64,000 nucleotides of DNA from Eubacterium sp. An11 (GTDB lineage: Bacteria; Bacillota; Clostridia; Lachnospirales; Lachnospiraceae): NCBI RefSeq assembly GCF_002161065.1, contig NZ_NFLV01000013.1, forward strand, positions 20,192 to 84,191, given 5' to 3'. Positions 53,850-62,081 of the stretch are shown one piece after another. Position numbers and translations under genes: made by a program. Each line of letters begins with the position of its first letter. Position 1 is the stretch's first letter. The notes under the pieces were generated by a model that was not told the DNA's origin, did not search any database, and saw nothing but the letters and a program-made list of their open reading frames with translations.

Positions 53850-54605
53850 TTATTTTCTTCTGAGGGTCCGGAGATATTTTTTCATTTCCGGGGAAATGCG
53901 GCGGCTCTCCACCGCTTTCTGAATGGTCTTATTATGTACCCAGACAGGAAGCCGGTTTTCCGTGAGATACGGCAGGATGCTCTCTTCCTGTTTGGCCAGC
54001 GCCGTGGCCATATACCAGGCGCACATCATGTTGACATAATATTCTTCCGAGACGATATCCGCCACCAGCTGCGGCATCTCCGGCCGGAATTCCTCATCGA
54101 GGAAATTGGTCATCAATAACCCGACACCATACCGGATCGTGTAGGTCTGCCCGCTGGCAATCATTCGTTTTGCCTTTTCATAGACCTGCTCCGGATACCG
54201 CTTAAATATCTTCGGTGAAAAACTGTCACAGGTAGCCCAGTTATCCACGTAAGGAAAGAAGCGTTCGGTCTCCTCCATGGCTTTCTCATAATCTTTTATG
54301 GTTTCAATGACAAAGGCGTGAAGATTATTTTCTTCATAATAATAATGAGGAAGTATGTGCAGATATTCCTCCGCCTCCGGCGTCTTTGCAAACTTCCTGG
54401 CATATTTCCGAAGCTCCGGCGTCCGGACACCGATGATCCTGTCTGGTTCCACCGTCGGTATCAATTTCTCATGAAATGTTTTGTAGCCGGTATCCTGCAT
54501 GGAAAACAGCGCTTCTCTTACCATTTTTTCCGTCTCTTGGCCGCAGCCGGTGTGCTCTCCTTCCATCTTTTTGTTTCTTTCCTCAGTTCTTTCATCGCTT
54601 TTCAT
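53850..54605 (-). CDS. DNA alkylation repair protein (AlkD-like)
   Basis: 251 residues, all helical HEAT-like repeats. The AlkD active-site region is VDNWATCDSFSPKIF (Trp and Asp in the WxxxD spacing of AlkD), with IIGVRTPELRKYAR near the N-terminus and RYGVGLLMTNFL. It is a DNA glycosylase for bulky or N3/N7-alkylated purines. ATG 54603-54605 has GGGAGG upstream; an upstream extension to 54650 is less likely. Confidence 0.88.
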   Translation of the reverse strand: MKSDERTEERNKKMEGEHTGCGQETEKMVREALFSMQDTGYKTFHEKLIPTVEPDRIIGVRTPELRKYARKFAKTPEAEEYLHILPHYYYEENNLHAFVIETIKDYEKAMEETERFFPYVDNWATCDSFSPKIFKRYPEQVYEKAKRMIASGQTYTIRYGVGLLMTNFLDEEFRPEMPQLVADIVSEEYYVNMMCAWYMATALAKQEESILPYLTENRLPVWVHNKTIQKAVESRRISPEMKKYLRTLRRK

Positions 54606-54890
54606 GTTTCTTGTCCTCCCGAATACTTTCCTGCTTTTTCCGGAGATCATCCTGCCTTGCCCGGGGAACAGGTTTTCTCCTGTACTGTACCCACTATTAT
54701 ATGGACTCTGTCTTCTTTTTTCAAAAGAATTCTTTTTGAAATACCGGGTATCATAAAATTTATAGAGAAAAAATTTTCAAAAAACATAAATTCTGTTTAT
54801 TTTAAATTTAAAAATAGCTGTTAGTATATAGCCATAGACAACACAAGAGAAAAAATAAAAATAATCGCTTAAAAACAAGGAGGTATTCAT

Positions 54891-55607
54891 ATGACAAAGA
54901 AAATCATGTTTTTATTAACCGCATCTATTCTCTCTCTGGGAATCATGACCGGATGTTCCGGCAATTCCGGAAATACACAGTCTGACAACGGCAATAACGC
55001 CGTATCCCAGGCGGATACCCAGAATGTATCCGATAACAGCGCCGACGACGCGGCCGGCAGCAGCGTAAACACTGTGGTTGGTTCCGGGATCACCGATAAT
55101 ACCGGTGACAATGCCGGCACAACGGCGGCATCCACACAGACTGCCGATGCCAGCGGCGGTTACATCACCGAGGAAGAAGCTTCTTCCATCGCTCTGGCGG
55201 AAGTAGACGGAGCCACCGCAGATGAGTTACGGATCTACAAGGATACCGATGACGGCAGAAACATTTACGAAGGTTCCATCTATCACGATAACACCGAATA
55301 TGATTTCGAGATTGACGCTCAGACCGGTGCTATCATTGACTGGAGCAGCGAAAGAGATGATGATAACTGGAACAACACCCAGAACAGCGGTAACGGCAAT
55401 CTGATTTCTGAGAAAAAAGCCAAAAACATCGCTTTAGGTCAGGTAGAAGGCGCCACAGAATCCGATCTGCGCATCCACAGAGATAACGACGACGGCAGAG
55501 ATATTTATGAAGGATCCATCTTCTACAACGAGATGGAATATGAATTCGAAATCGACGCCCAGACCGGCGATATCATTGAATGGAGCAGCGAGTCCATTTA
55601 CGATTGA
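54891..55607 (+). CDS. Lipoprotein with two PepSY domains
   Basis: 238 residues. The lipobox LGIMTGC (Cys22) ends the signal peptide. An Asn/Ser/Thr/Asp-rich linker (about 23-90) leads to two PepSY units, each with the pattern ...A...IAL..VEGA...DLRI..D.DDGR.IYEG...Y.N.EY.FEIDAQTG.II.WSSE. Such domains are thought to modulate proteases or bind metal at the cell surface. AAGGAGG precedes the ATG. It is a single-gene transcript ending in a strong terminator. Confidence 0.88.
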   Translation: MTKKIMFLLTASILSLGIMTGCSGNSGNTQSDNGNNAVSQADTQNVSDNSADDAAGSSVNTVVGSGITDNTGDNAGTTAASTQTADASGGYITEEEASSIALAEVDGATADELRIYKDTDDGRNIYEGSIYHDNTEYDFEIDAQTGAIIDWSSERDDDNWNNTQNSGNGNLISEKKAKNIALGQVEGATESDLRIHRDNDDGRDIYEGSIFYNEMEYEFEIDAQTGDIIEWSSESIYD

Positions 55608-55647
55608 TCTCTCTTTCCTTTTCATACATTTTCATATCTTTAACCAG

Positions 55648-55686
55648 TCTCCCGGATTTCCCTTTGGGAATCCGGGAGATTTTTTT
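55648..55686 (+). terminator. Terminator after the PepSY lipoprotein gene
   Basis: TCTCCCGGATT and AATCCGGGAGA pair, with additional CCC/GGG pairs at the loop and one bulge, followed by seven T. Confidence 0.9.
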
Positions 55687-55794
55687 GTCTGTTTCCCACA
55701 GGAATCCGGGTAACTGGCCGGGAATGCGCCACAGAGAGTTTCCAGGACAGCATCGCTGACCTGTTACAATTCCAAAAAATCATCGGAAAATGTA

Positions 55795-55846
55795 TTGACA
55801 AAAATATATATATGCTGTAATATTTGATATATAAAAATTTTATATA
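55795..55846 (+). promoter_or_regulatory. Promoter and AT-rich palindrome of the PadR operon
   Basis: TTGACA (55795-55800), a 17-nt spacer and TAATAT (55818-55823) are followed at once by the palindrome TATATAAAA-A-TTTTATATA (55828-55846). Its position at the transcription start suits autorepression by the PadR protein. Confidence 0.7.
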
Positions 55847-55875
55847 TACAAAAAAACAAAGAAAGGAGTGTCCAT

Positions 55876-56193
55876 ATGTACTATCCTGTTTCATCGGTTC
55901 TGATTGAATGTCTGATCCTTTCCATTGTGGCCAGCAGCGATTCCTATGGCTACGAAATCAGTCAGACAGTCAAGCTGGCCGCCAGCATCAAGGAGTCTTC
56001 TCTCTATCCGATTCTCCGGAAGCTGGAACAGAACGGCTACCTTTCCACCTATAATCAGGAGTTTCAGGGAAGAAACCGGAAATACTATTCCATCACAGAA
56101 AAAGGAAAGGAACAGCTGCTTTATCTGAAAGAAGAATGGAAGATTTACAAGGAGACCATCGACGGGATCATTGAAGGGAGGTTGAAGAAATGA
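55876..56193 (+). CDS. PadR-family transcriptional regulator
   Basis: 105 residues. The winged helix SYGYEISQTVKLAASIKESSLYPILRKLEQNGYL and GRNRKYYSITEKGKEQL are the PadR-s1 signature. AAAGGAG lies before the ATG. It overlaps the DUF1700 gene by four bases (ATGA) and leads an operon with DUF1700 and DUF4097 genes, a common envelope-stress arrangement in Firmicutes. Confidence 0.93.
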   Translation: MYYPVSSVLIECLILSIVASSDSYGYEISQTVKLAASIKESSLYPILRKLEQNGYLSTYNQEFQGRNRKYYSITEKGKEQLLYLKEEWKIYKETIDGIIEGRLKK

Positions 56194-56855
56194 ACCGTGA
56201 ACAATATTTAAAAGAGCTGCGCAAATATTTAAAGCGTCTGCCAAAAGATGATTATGAAAATGCCATGGAATATTTTACAGAATATTTCGATGACGCCGGA
56301 AATGACGAGGAAGCCATCCGGGAACTGGGGAACCCCCGGGAGGCCGCTTCAGAACTTTTAACCGCGCTGCTGGATAAAAAGACCGGAGATTCCCTGTCAG
56401 TCACCACATTTTCCAGCGGAGAAACCGGCCAGAGAGGCAGAAGATACCGCAGGGGCGACTCTGTTCCGGAGCCGGACAGCAAGGGTTCTCCTCTTTCCAT
56501 CCTGCTCATTGTCTGCCTGTCCATCCTGGCTGCTCCCATCGCAGCGCCGCTGGCTCTGACAGCGTTTGTGCTGTTGCTGGTGGGCGTTATCCTCATATTA
56601 TTTGCTGTTTTTTGTGTTTTTGTATGCAGCGTATCCTTTGTCATCATCGGTGTCTTTTCGCTGATCAAAGGAGCTGCCTTTGCCGCAGCCTCCGTTCCCG
56701 GATTTCTCGTGATATTCGGCGGCAGCCTGCTTTCCGTCGGCCTGGGCGTTCTCCTTTTCATCGCCGGTATCTTCTTCTGCAAATGGCTGGTACTGGCGCT
56801 GGCACGGCTGATTCAGCGAATGCTTCATAAAAGGAGGGTGAAAAAAGATGAATAA
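56190..56855 (+). CDS. DUF1700 (HAAS-type) membrane protein
   Basis: 221 residues. The N-terminal domain MNREQYLKELRKYLKRLPKDDYENAMEYFTEYFDDAG and IRELGNPREAASELL is the HAAS/DUF1700 signature. A Gly/Arg linker precedes four membrane helices and a basic C-terminus. It is translationally coupled to padR and to the DUF4097 gene. In related operons the HAAS protein works with PadR in membrane-stress signalling (family knowledge). Confidence 0.9.
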   Translation: MNREQYLKELRKYLKRLPKDDYENAMEYFTEYFDDAGNDEEAIRELGNPREAASELLTALLDKKTGDSLSVTTFSSGETGQRGRRYRRGDSVPEPDSKGSPLSILLIVCLSILAAPIAAPLALTAFVLLLVGVILILFAVFCVFVCSVSFVIIGVFSLIKGAAFAAASVPGFLVIFGGSLLSVGLGVLLFIAGIFFCKWLVLALARLIQRMLHKRRVKKDE

Positions 56856-57858
56856 ACTTGCAAGACGTACATTATTGGCAGCCGCGGGACTCTGCATCGC
56901 CGGAGGTATCCTTTTTGCCGTCGGCACAGGGCTCGGAGGTATGCGTTTTCTGGCTACCGCTGATTTAAGCACCATAGGCTCGCCGAATTCTTCCAGAAAA
57001 CTTTATGAGATGGATAAGACCAAACTGGATGATTTCTCCCGCCTGGAAGCAGATATCACTTACATGGATATCTCCATCCTTCCTTCCGAGGATGATTCCT
57101 GTTACCTCTCTTACCAGATCACCGGCAGCGGCGCAGAGAACCCATTTCAATATACGATTCAAGACGGCACTCTGACTTTGAAGGAAGATCTTTCCGCTGA
57201 ATCCCAGTTCTTTGTGGGTATTGATTACAGTTTTCTGGCCCGGCTGTTTACCGGCCGCGTCGTCACAGATGCCCCGGATAATGTCTCTGACAACCTGACA
57301 CTGTATCTGCCGAAAGACAAATATCTGGATTACGCTGCCATCTCCGGAGGCGACGGCGATATCATTTTGCGTGGACTTCAGACAGAACAGCTCACTCTGG
57401 AATCCTCCTACGGCGATCTTATCATGTCTGACGTCAACGCCAAATCCGGCAGTCTATCCCTGGGAGACGGTGACGCACAGATGGATACCGTTACCACCAG
57501 ACAAATGGATTTTGATACTTCCTACGGGGATGTTTCCGTCAATCATTGTTCTCTGGGAACCGTTACCTTCCAGTCCAGCGACGGGGACTTCACCAGCGAA
57601 AACACTGCCTATACCGGGAACTGCTCCTTTGATCTTTCTTACGGCAGCGTCAGCTTCCGGCTTGATGACAGCCAGAAAGAGACTCTGTCCATGGACCTCA
57701 AAACGGATTACGGAGATATTTCCGTTGCGGAGGACCTTCCGAACAGCTCCTATACCCAGTATGAGGACGAGGATACCAAAAGCTACCGGAAAACCGGAAG
57801 CGCAGATGCCGGAAAAGTATCGGTTTATTGCGCCGACGGTGACATTTCCATCAGATAA
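56848..57858 (+). CDS. DUF4097 beta-helix envelope protein
   Basis: 336 residues. One N-terminal membrane segment is followed by a repetitive beta-strand domain in which ...GD(G)DI/SYGD... recurs about every 20 residues (GGDGDIILRG, SSYGDLIMSD, GDGDAQMDT, TSYGDVSVN, SSDGDFTSE, LSYGSVSF, TDYGDISVA, CADGDISIR). This is the DUF4097 (LiaX C-terminal type) right-handed repeat. It is the last gene of the operon, overlapping DUF1700 by 8 nt. It probably acts as a surface sensor or shield in envelope stress. Confidence 0.88.
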   Translation: MNKLARRTLLAAAGLCIAGGILFAVGTGLGGMRFLATADLSTIGSPNSSRKLYEMDKTKLDDFSRLEADITYMDISILPSEDDSCYLSYQITGSGAENPFQYTIQDGTLTLKEDLSAESQFFVGIDYSFLARLFTGRVVTDAPDNVSDNLTLYLPKDKYLDYAAISGGDGDIILRGLQTEQLTLESSYGDLIMSDVNAKSGSLSLGDGDAQMDTVTTRQMDFDTSYGDVSVNHCSLGTVTFQSSDGDFTSENTAYTGNCSFDLSYGSVSFRLDDSQKETLSMDLKTDYGDISVAEDLPNSSYTQYEDEDTKSYRKTGSADAGKVSVYCADGDISIR

Positions 57859-57907
57859 CCCTTTCTTCCTTCTCTCCGCCGGAAAACGGCGCGGGAGAAG
57901 AACGATA

Positions 57908-57949
57908 AACGCCGCGCCAGGCGTCTATGCCCGGCACGGCGTTATTTTT
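57908..57949 (+). terminator. Terminator between the DUF4097 gene and mgsA
   Basis: AACGCCG and CGGCGTT form the outer stem, with inner GCC/GGC pairs, followed by ATTTTTGG. The convergent mgsA gene ends at 57960. Confidence 0.6.
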
Positions 57950-57959
57950 GGTTTTCTTT

Positions 57960-58430
57960 CTAAAATTCGCTGGCTCTCTTCTCCACATTTTTCTTAAAAT
58001 TCATAACTTCATGATCGTAGGTCTGGTCCATGAGCGTGGAATGGATCATAAAATCTGCTGTCGCCTTGTTGTTGGCGATCGGTATATCATAGACCTGAGC
58101 AATCCGCAGCAAAGCCTTCACATCCGGATCATGCGGCTGCGCCGTCAGCGGGTCAGAAAAGAAAATGAGGAAATCCACTTTTCCTTCCACAATCTTGGCT
58201 CCAATCTGCTGGTCGCCGCCCAGAGGACCGCTGTTATATCCCTTCACCGGCAGAGAGGTTCTCTCCGTGATCAGCCGCGCTGTGGTTCCGGTCCCACATA
58301 GAAAATGCTTCTTTAAAATGTCCTGATTTTTGTCACACCACTGAATCAATTCTTCCTTCTTGTTATCGTGCGCGATCAGCGCGATATTCTTCTGTTTCTC
58401 GATGGTCAAAGTGATCGTTTCCTGTGCCAT
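57960..58430 (-). CDS. mgsA: Methylglyoxal synthase
   Basis: 156 residues. Motifs are IALIAHDNKKEELIQW, FLCGTGTTARLI (phosphate loop), YNSGPLGGDQQIGA (catalytic Asp) and FFSDPLTAQPHDPDVKALLR (catalytic His and Asp). It converts dihydroxyacetone phosphate to methylglyoxal, relieving sugar-phosphate stress. ATG 58428-58430 follows AAAGGGG. The much longer open frame to 58817 is not supported. Confidence 0.95.
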   Translation of the reverse strand: MAQETITLTIEKQKNIALIAHDNKKEELIQWCDKNQDILKKHFLCGTGTTARLITERTSLPVKGYNSGPLGGDQQIGAKIVEGKVDFLIFFSDPLTAQPHDPDVKALLRIAQVYDIPIANNKATADFMIHSTLMDQTYDHEVMNFKKNVEKRASEF

Positions 58431-58648
58431 ACATAAAACCCCTTTCCTGTGCTGTTTCCGGCAAAGCCTCTCTCCCGCTGCACTGCGGCAGGTTCCACCA
58501 TGCCCGTATAAAATCATTATACCTGAAAAAACCGGAAATGTAAGCTGTCCTGGCAGCAGTTTATCCGTTTTTTGTGAGGAAATTGTCAACATTCCGGGAG
58601 AAATCTGTGTTTTCCCGCACTTCCCTCCCTGCTTTTGAATACCATAGA

Positions 58649-58663
58649 ATAGGAAACTCCTAT
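58649..58663. promoter_or_regulatory. Dyad just upstream of feoA
   Basis: ATAGGA-AAC-TCCTAT is a perfect 6-bp-armed dyad ending 14 nt before the feoA start and next to its ribosome binding site. It could be a metal-regulator site or a small leader hairpin. No canonical Fur or DtxR box is recognised. Confidence 0.35.
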
Positions 58664-58677
58664 GGGGAGGTATCAAT

Positions 58678-59109
58678 ATGTATCTTTCTTTCTGCCGCAA
58701 TGACAGAAACTGTGACACAGGCAGGGCCTGTTTGCATACAATGAGCTGCATCAAAATATTTGATTCCATGGCAGCGGACTGTGCCGATTCGGATCTCACG
58801 GGCCGCACCGGTTCCAAAAGCCGGACCCTCGGTGACCTTGCTCCCGGCTGTCATGCCATCGTCTCCGCGCTTCTTGCCTCCGGCGGCATGCGCCGCCGTC
58901 TTCTGGATATAGGTCTGACGCCCGGTACACGGGTGGAATGTCTGGGGAAAAGCCCTCTGGGCGACCCGTCCGCCTTTCTCATCCGGGGCGCGGTCATCGC
59001 TCTGCGAAAGGGGGACTGCCGGGATATCCTGATCGAGGAACCCCGACAGGAGCATCTGCCGGCTGCCGGCACAGAAGTTCTGATACAAAACGAGGCACGG
59101 GAGGAATAA
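58678..59109 (+). CDS. feoA: FeoA-domain protein with N-terminal Cys-periodic extension
   Basis: 143 residues. Residues about 49-120 are a FeoA (SH3-like) domain: RTLGDLAPGCHAIVSAL, MRRRLLDIGLTPGTRVECLGKSPLGDP and FLIRGAVIALRKGDCRDILIEE. The first 48 residues are extra compared with the usual 75-80-residue FeoA. They place Cys at positions 6, 12, 18 and 24 (exactly every sixth residue) and 35, which may bind iron or an Fe-S cluster. GGGGAGG precedes the ATG. feoB follows 3 nt later, so the two are one operon for ferrous iron uptake. Confidence 0.9.
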   Translation: MYLSFCRNDRNCDTGRACLHTMSCIKIFDSMAADCADSDLTGRTGSKSRTLGDLAPGCHAIVSALLASGGMRRRLLDIGLTPGTRVECLGKSPLGDPSAFLIRGAVIALRKGDCRDILIEEPRQEHLPAAGTEVLIQNEAREE

Positions 59110-59112
59110 ATC

Positions 59113-60510
59113 ATGGGTCTGACCAATCATTCTGTGGGAATCAACGCACTGGACTCCGCTCTCACCATCACCAGACGCACTCCCGAAGATAAAGTAATCG
59201 CGCTGGCCGGCAACCCCAATGTGGGAAAGAGCACCATTTTCAATGCTCTTACGGGCATGAACCAACATACCGGAAACTGGCCGGGAAAAACTGTATCCAA
59301 CGCTCAGGGCTTCTGCCAGTCTGAGAAAAATTCTTATGTACTTGTGGATATTCCCGGCACTTATTCGCTGATGGCGCATTCCGCTGAGGAGGAAATTGCC
59401 CGGAATTTTATCTGTTTCGGAGAACCGGACGCCGTGGTGGTGGTCTGCGACGCCACCTGTCTTGAACGGAATCTGAATCTGGTTCTGCAGACCATGGAAA
59501 TCTCTTCCCGGGTGATCGTCTGCGTCAATCTGATGGACGAGGCCGGACGCAAAAAGATTCATCTGAATCTGCCGCTGCTGTCCCGCCGTCTGGGCGTCCC
59601 TGTGGTTGGCACTTCCGCCCGGAAAAAAAGTACTCTGGAACCGCTCCTTCACGCCCTTGACCAGGTGACCGCCCCCACCTTCACCGCTTTTCCCGCGAAA
59701 GTCCGCTATCCGGACTGCATCGAACACGCCATCCGCATGATCGAGCCGCTCATAGAAGAAAAAACCGGCGGCCGTTTAAACAGCCGCTGGCTCAGTCTCC
59801 GTCTTCTCCACCAGGACTGCTCCCTGCTTCGGGAACTATCGGGCCATCTGGGAGAAGATTTCCTGCGGGACCCGGAGCTGCTCCGGGGCATTACCCTGGC
59901 AAGGAAGCAGCTGAAAAGAGAGATTTCCAGTCCGGAACAGTGGAACGACGCCGTCGCCGGCGCCATTGTATCCACAGCAGAAAAGTTGTGCCGGGACGTG
60001 GTCTCTTATGAAAATTCCTCATACCGTAAACTGGATTTTGCCATCGACCGGCTGTTCACCAGCCGTCTGACAGGATTTCCGCTGATGCTCCTGCTGCTGG
60101 CCGTCATATTCTGGATCACCATTTACGGCGCCAACTATCCTTCTGCCCTGCTCTCTGACGGACTGTTCTTTATTCAGGACCGGCTGACCGGCCTTTTTCA
60201 CTGGCTCCACGCCCCCTCCTGGCTCCACGGCCTGCTGGTGCTGGGACTTTACCGGGTGCTGGCCTGGGTCGTATCGGTGATGCTTCCGCCCATGGCCATC
60301 TTTTTCCCGCTCTTTACGCTGCTGGAAGACGCCGGATACCTGCCCCGCATCGCCTACAATCTGGATAAACCCTTCCAGTGCTGCCGTGCCTGCGGCAAAC
60401 AGGCACTGACCATGTGCATGGGCTTTTTGTCTGCATATCCTCCGTATGGATTTGATCTGTTTTTTAGTCTTTATTGGATTCCTCCCACTTGTTCAATCCG
60501 GACGGCTTGA
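59113..60510 (+). CDS. feoB: FeoB, N-terminal part, interrupted by a mobile element
   Basis: Codons up to 60425 are genuine FeoB: the G domain with LAGNPNVGKST (G1), NWPGKTVSNAQG (G2 region), DIPGTYSL (G3) and VNLMDEA (G4), the GDI-like helical domain and the first membrane helices, ending at ACGKQALTMCMGF. FeoB would continue with a GCNAAGV-type segment, which is found at 63335. Instead the frame runs about 28 codons into the element and stops at 60508-60510. In the integrated state only a G domain with a partial membrane domain is made, so Fe2+ transport by this copy should be lost. FeoB is the GTP-driven ferrous iron permease of the cytoplasmic membrane. Confidence 0.93.
   Translation: MGLTNHSVGINALDSALTITRRTPEDKVIALAGNPNVGKSTIFNALTGMNQHTGNWPGKTVSNAQGFCQSEKNSYVLVDIPGTYSLMAHSAEEEIARNFICFGEPDAVVVVCDATCLERNLNLVLQTMEISSRVIVCVNLMDEAGRKKIHLNLPLLSRRLGVPVVGTSARKKSTLEPLLHALDQVTAPTFTAFPAKVRYPDCIEHAIRMIEPLIEEKTGGRLNSRWLSLRLLHQDCSLLRELSGHLGEDFLRDPELLRGITLARKQLKREISSPEQWNDAVAGAIVSTAEKLCRDVVSYENSSYRKLDFAIDRLFTSRLTGFPLMLLLLAVIFWITIYGANYPSALLSDGLFFIQDRLTGLFHWLHAPSWLHGLLVLGLYRVLAWVVSVMLPPMAIFFPLFTLLEDAGYLPRIAYNLDKPFQCCRACGKQALTMCMGFLSAYPPYGFDLFFSLYWIPPTCSIRTA
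60410..60425. repeat. Left attachment core (attL)
   Basis: CCATGTGCATGGGCTT, inside feoB codons T-M-C-M-G-F. The central TG at 60415-60416 sits between CATG half-sites. The feoB-side arm (CTGAC) breaks the palindrome, while the element-side arm continues GGGCTTTTT. Confidence 0.88.
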
Positions 60511-61378
60511 TGAGTTTTCCCTGTTCCGCCAGGGAAAACAGCGCTTTCCGCACTTCCCTGGACTGACAGTTGGCCGCCGCGATCTTTGACATATTTTTCT
60601 CGCCGGCACCCAGCCCCCGGTTGTGCAAAAACTCCGTGATATTGCTGACCGTCTTATTTTTTATAGTGCTGAAATATTTCACACTGCTCTCTCCTTCCTG
60701 CCCTGTATTTCCCTGATCGTCTCCCGTGCCGCCTTCCGGTTTGGTTTCTGTTTCTGCTCCGGAATCCCCGTCCTTCTGCTTTGGCGTCACAAACCATTTT
60801 TCTTTTTTTCCCTGACCGGTGATCCGGTTCAGATCAATCTTCTCGTCAAAGCCCGGGCAGGTGCCTTCTGACGTATACTGATGGAGGTCCGCCCCCGCAT
60901 GGCAGGGATACGCCGCATCATATTTTCCGTTGTTTAATCCATATCTGGCTTCCCACCAGGCACATTTTCCCGGACGGGCAGCCAGTATATTCTTATATTT
61001 GTCATATTGCGCGTACATGGTGTAAACCATCATCTTGTAATCCAGCGTTTTCAGATAATCCATGGCCTTCTGCACGCCGGATGCAGGATTGCCCGCTTCC
61101 ACATCCAGAACATATCCCATGAAATATTCTCCGATTTTATCTTTGCAGGTTTTCACCAGGAATTTCGCCTGTGCCAATTCGTCTCCCTTATTCAGGTACA
61201 CGTACAGCCAATAGGGGATTCCTCTCTTTTCACACTGTTTCACAACGCCTGCCATGGCGCTGTCTACAAAAGAGGTCCCCTGCGTCGCCTTCGTGATCAA
61301 AAACGGGCAGTTCTTTGCCACTTTATTCCAGTCCGCCACCGTATGGTGGTGGGAAATATCCGGATAATATTTACTCAT
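60464..61378 (-). CDS. GH25 lysozyme (phage-type endolysin)
   Basis: 304 residues. The GH25 catalytic domain spans about residues 1-190: YYPDISHHHTVADW (Asp7), FLITKATQGTSFVD, and the catalytic pair in VLDVEAG (Asp92, Glu94). A Glu/Gly/Thr linker (about 220-245) leads to a C-terminal helical domain of about 65 residues (FSTIKNKTVSNITEFLHNRG) that may bind cell wall. No signal peptide is present, which suits export through the holin encoded just upstream. ATG 61376-61378 has GGAGGAG and overlaps the holin gene. The stop lies only 38 nt from the left att core. Confidence 0.9.
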   Translation of the reverse strand: MSKYYPDISHHHTVADWNKVAKNCPFLITKATQGTSFVDSAMAGVVKQCEKRGIPYWLYVYLNKGDELAQAKFLVKTCKDKIGEYFMGYVLDVEAGNPASGVQKAMDYLKTLDYKMMVYTMYAQYDKYKNILAARPGKCAWWEARYGLNNGKYDAAYPCHAGADLHQYTSEGTCPGFDEKIDLNRITGQGKKEKWFVTPKQKDGDSGAETETKPEGGTGDDQGNTGQEGESSVKYFSTIKNKTVSNITEFLHNRGLGAGEKNMSKIAAANCQSREVRKALFSLAEQGKLIKPSGLNKWEESNKD

Positions 61379-61589
61379 CTGACTCCTCCTTACACTCCGG
61401 AAGTCCCGCAATGGATGTCAGCAGTGATACAACTCCGGCCAGCAGTGCCGTCGATATGGTCATAACGGTATCCACCTGAGCAAATACCGTCGCCGTCCCT
61501 ATGGCTGCCACCGCCGTCTGCGCTACAGTCCGGGCCGCGCGGATTCCGGCACATTTCAGCCATTTTTTTGTTTTACTGCTTATTTTCAT
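61371..61589 (-). CDS. Phage holin
   Basis: 72 residues: a basic N-terminus (MKISSKTKKWLK), two hydrophobic helices (AARTVAQTAVAAIGTATVFAQ and MTISTALLAGVVSLLTSIAG) and an acidic tail (CKEESDE). This is the pattern of the small holins next to Clostridial phage endolysins. It overlaps the endolysin start by 8 nt. GGAGGAGG precedes ATG 61587-61589. Confidence 0.87.
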   Translation of the reverse strand: MKISSKTKKWLKCAGIRAARTVAQTAVAAIGTATVFAQVDTVMTISTALLAGVVSLLTSIAGLPECKEESDE

Positions 61590-61725
61590 ATTGATCCTCC
61601 TCCATATTCACAGAAGACCACCGCGCCGGCTGCTGGCTGTTTTCCGCACCATGTCCCGTGGCGCGGGATCGTCTCTTACATCACGCCCTGTGCCCGGCGG
61701 TCTCTGTACTATCATAATATTGCGA

Positions 61726-61956
61726 TCATCCGTTTTGGTTCCTCATTTTCCGACAAAATTCCTTCTTTCCCGGCGAAGGCATTCCTGCGTTTTGCCGCTC
61801 CCGGCCGGAAGGCTCTGTCTTTGCTGCTGCACACAATTTACCTTCTTCCTCCAGCATTCTGTAAAAGGATTCGCTTTGTCCATTTCTTTTTATGAAAATG
61901 TCCTCCGGCCGGCCGCAGCAGACGCCATCCGGATTCTTCATGATGATCCTGACCAT
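61726..61956 (-). CDS. Small unrecognised protein upstream of the holin
   Basis: 76 residues, starting MVRIIMKNPDGVCCGRPEDIF, basic, with two adjacent Cys and no membrane segment. AAGGAGGAG lies 5-8 nt before ATG 61954-61956, one of the better ribosome binding sites of the element, so translation is likely. It heads the leftward lysis gene set (136-nt gap to the holin) and is divergent from the recombinase. It could be a lysis regulator or a recombination directionality factor; neither is shown by sequence. Confidence 0.55.
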   Translation of the reverse strand: MVRIIMKNPDGVCCGRPEDIFIKRNGQSESFYRMLEEEGKLCAAAKTEPSGRERQNAGMPSPGKKEFCRKMRNQNG

Positions 61957-62081
61957 AAAACTCCTCCTTCCTGTATATTTATGCGAAAGGAGATGTCCCT
62001 GTTTCCGAAAAACAGGCATCTTCTTACAGAAAAAATCATAATTTATGACAAACAGCTGCCTTGAAAAAGGGGGAATCCGCC
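61957..62081. promoter_or_regulatory. Divergent control region of the element
   Basis: 125 bp between the leftward cargo genes and the rightward recombinase. It is AT-rich, with GAAAAACAGGCATC and short dyads. Promoters for both directions must lie here or nearby; I cannot place them with confidence. Confidence 0.4.

Noticed and set aside
58649..58663. A Fur or DtxR box before feoA
   Set aside because: The dyad ATAGGA-AAC-TCCTAT does not fit the GATAATGAT-type Fur or TTAGG-type DtxR consensus, so no named regulator is assigned.
57960..58817. A 285-residue version of the mgsA product
   Set aside because: The extra N-terminal part has no homology; ATG 58430 has a good ribosome binding site and gives the normal 156-residue enzyme.
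58660..59727. A 355-codon minus-strand frame over feoA/feoB
   Set aside because: It is antisense to two recognised genes and has shadow composition.
60426..60510. Natural C-terminus of a short FeoB variant
   Set aside because: The last 28 codons come from the element and show no FeoB similarity; the true continuation is found at 63335.
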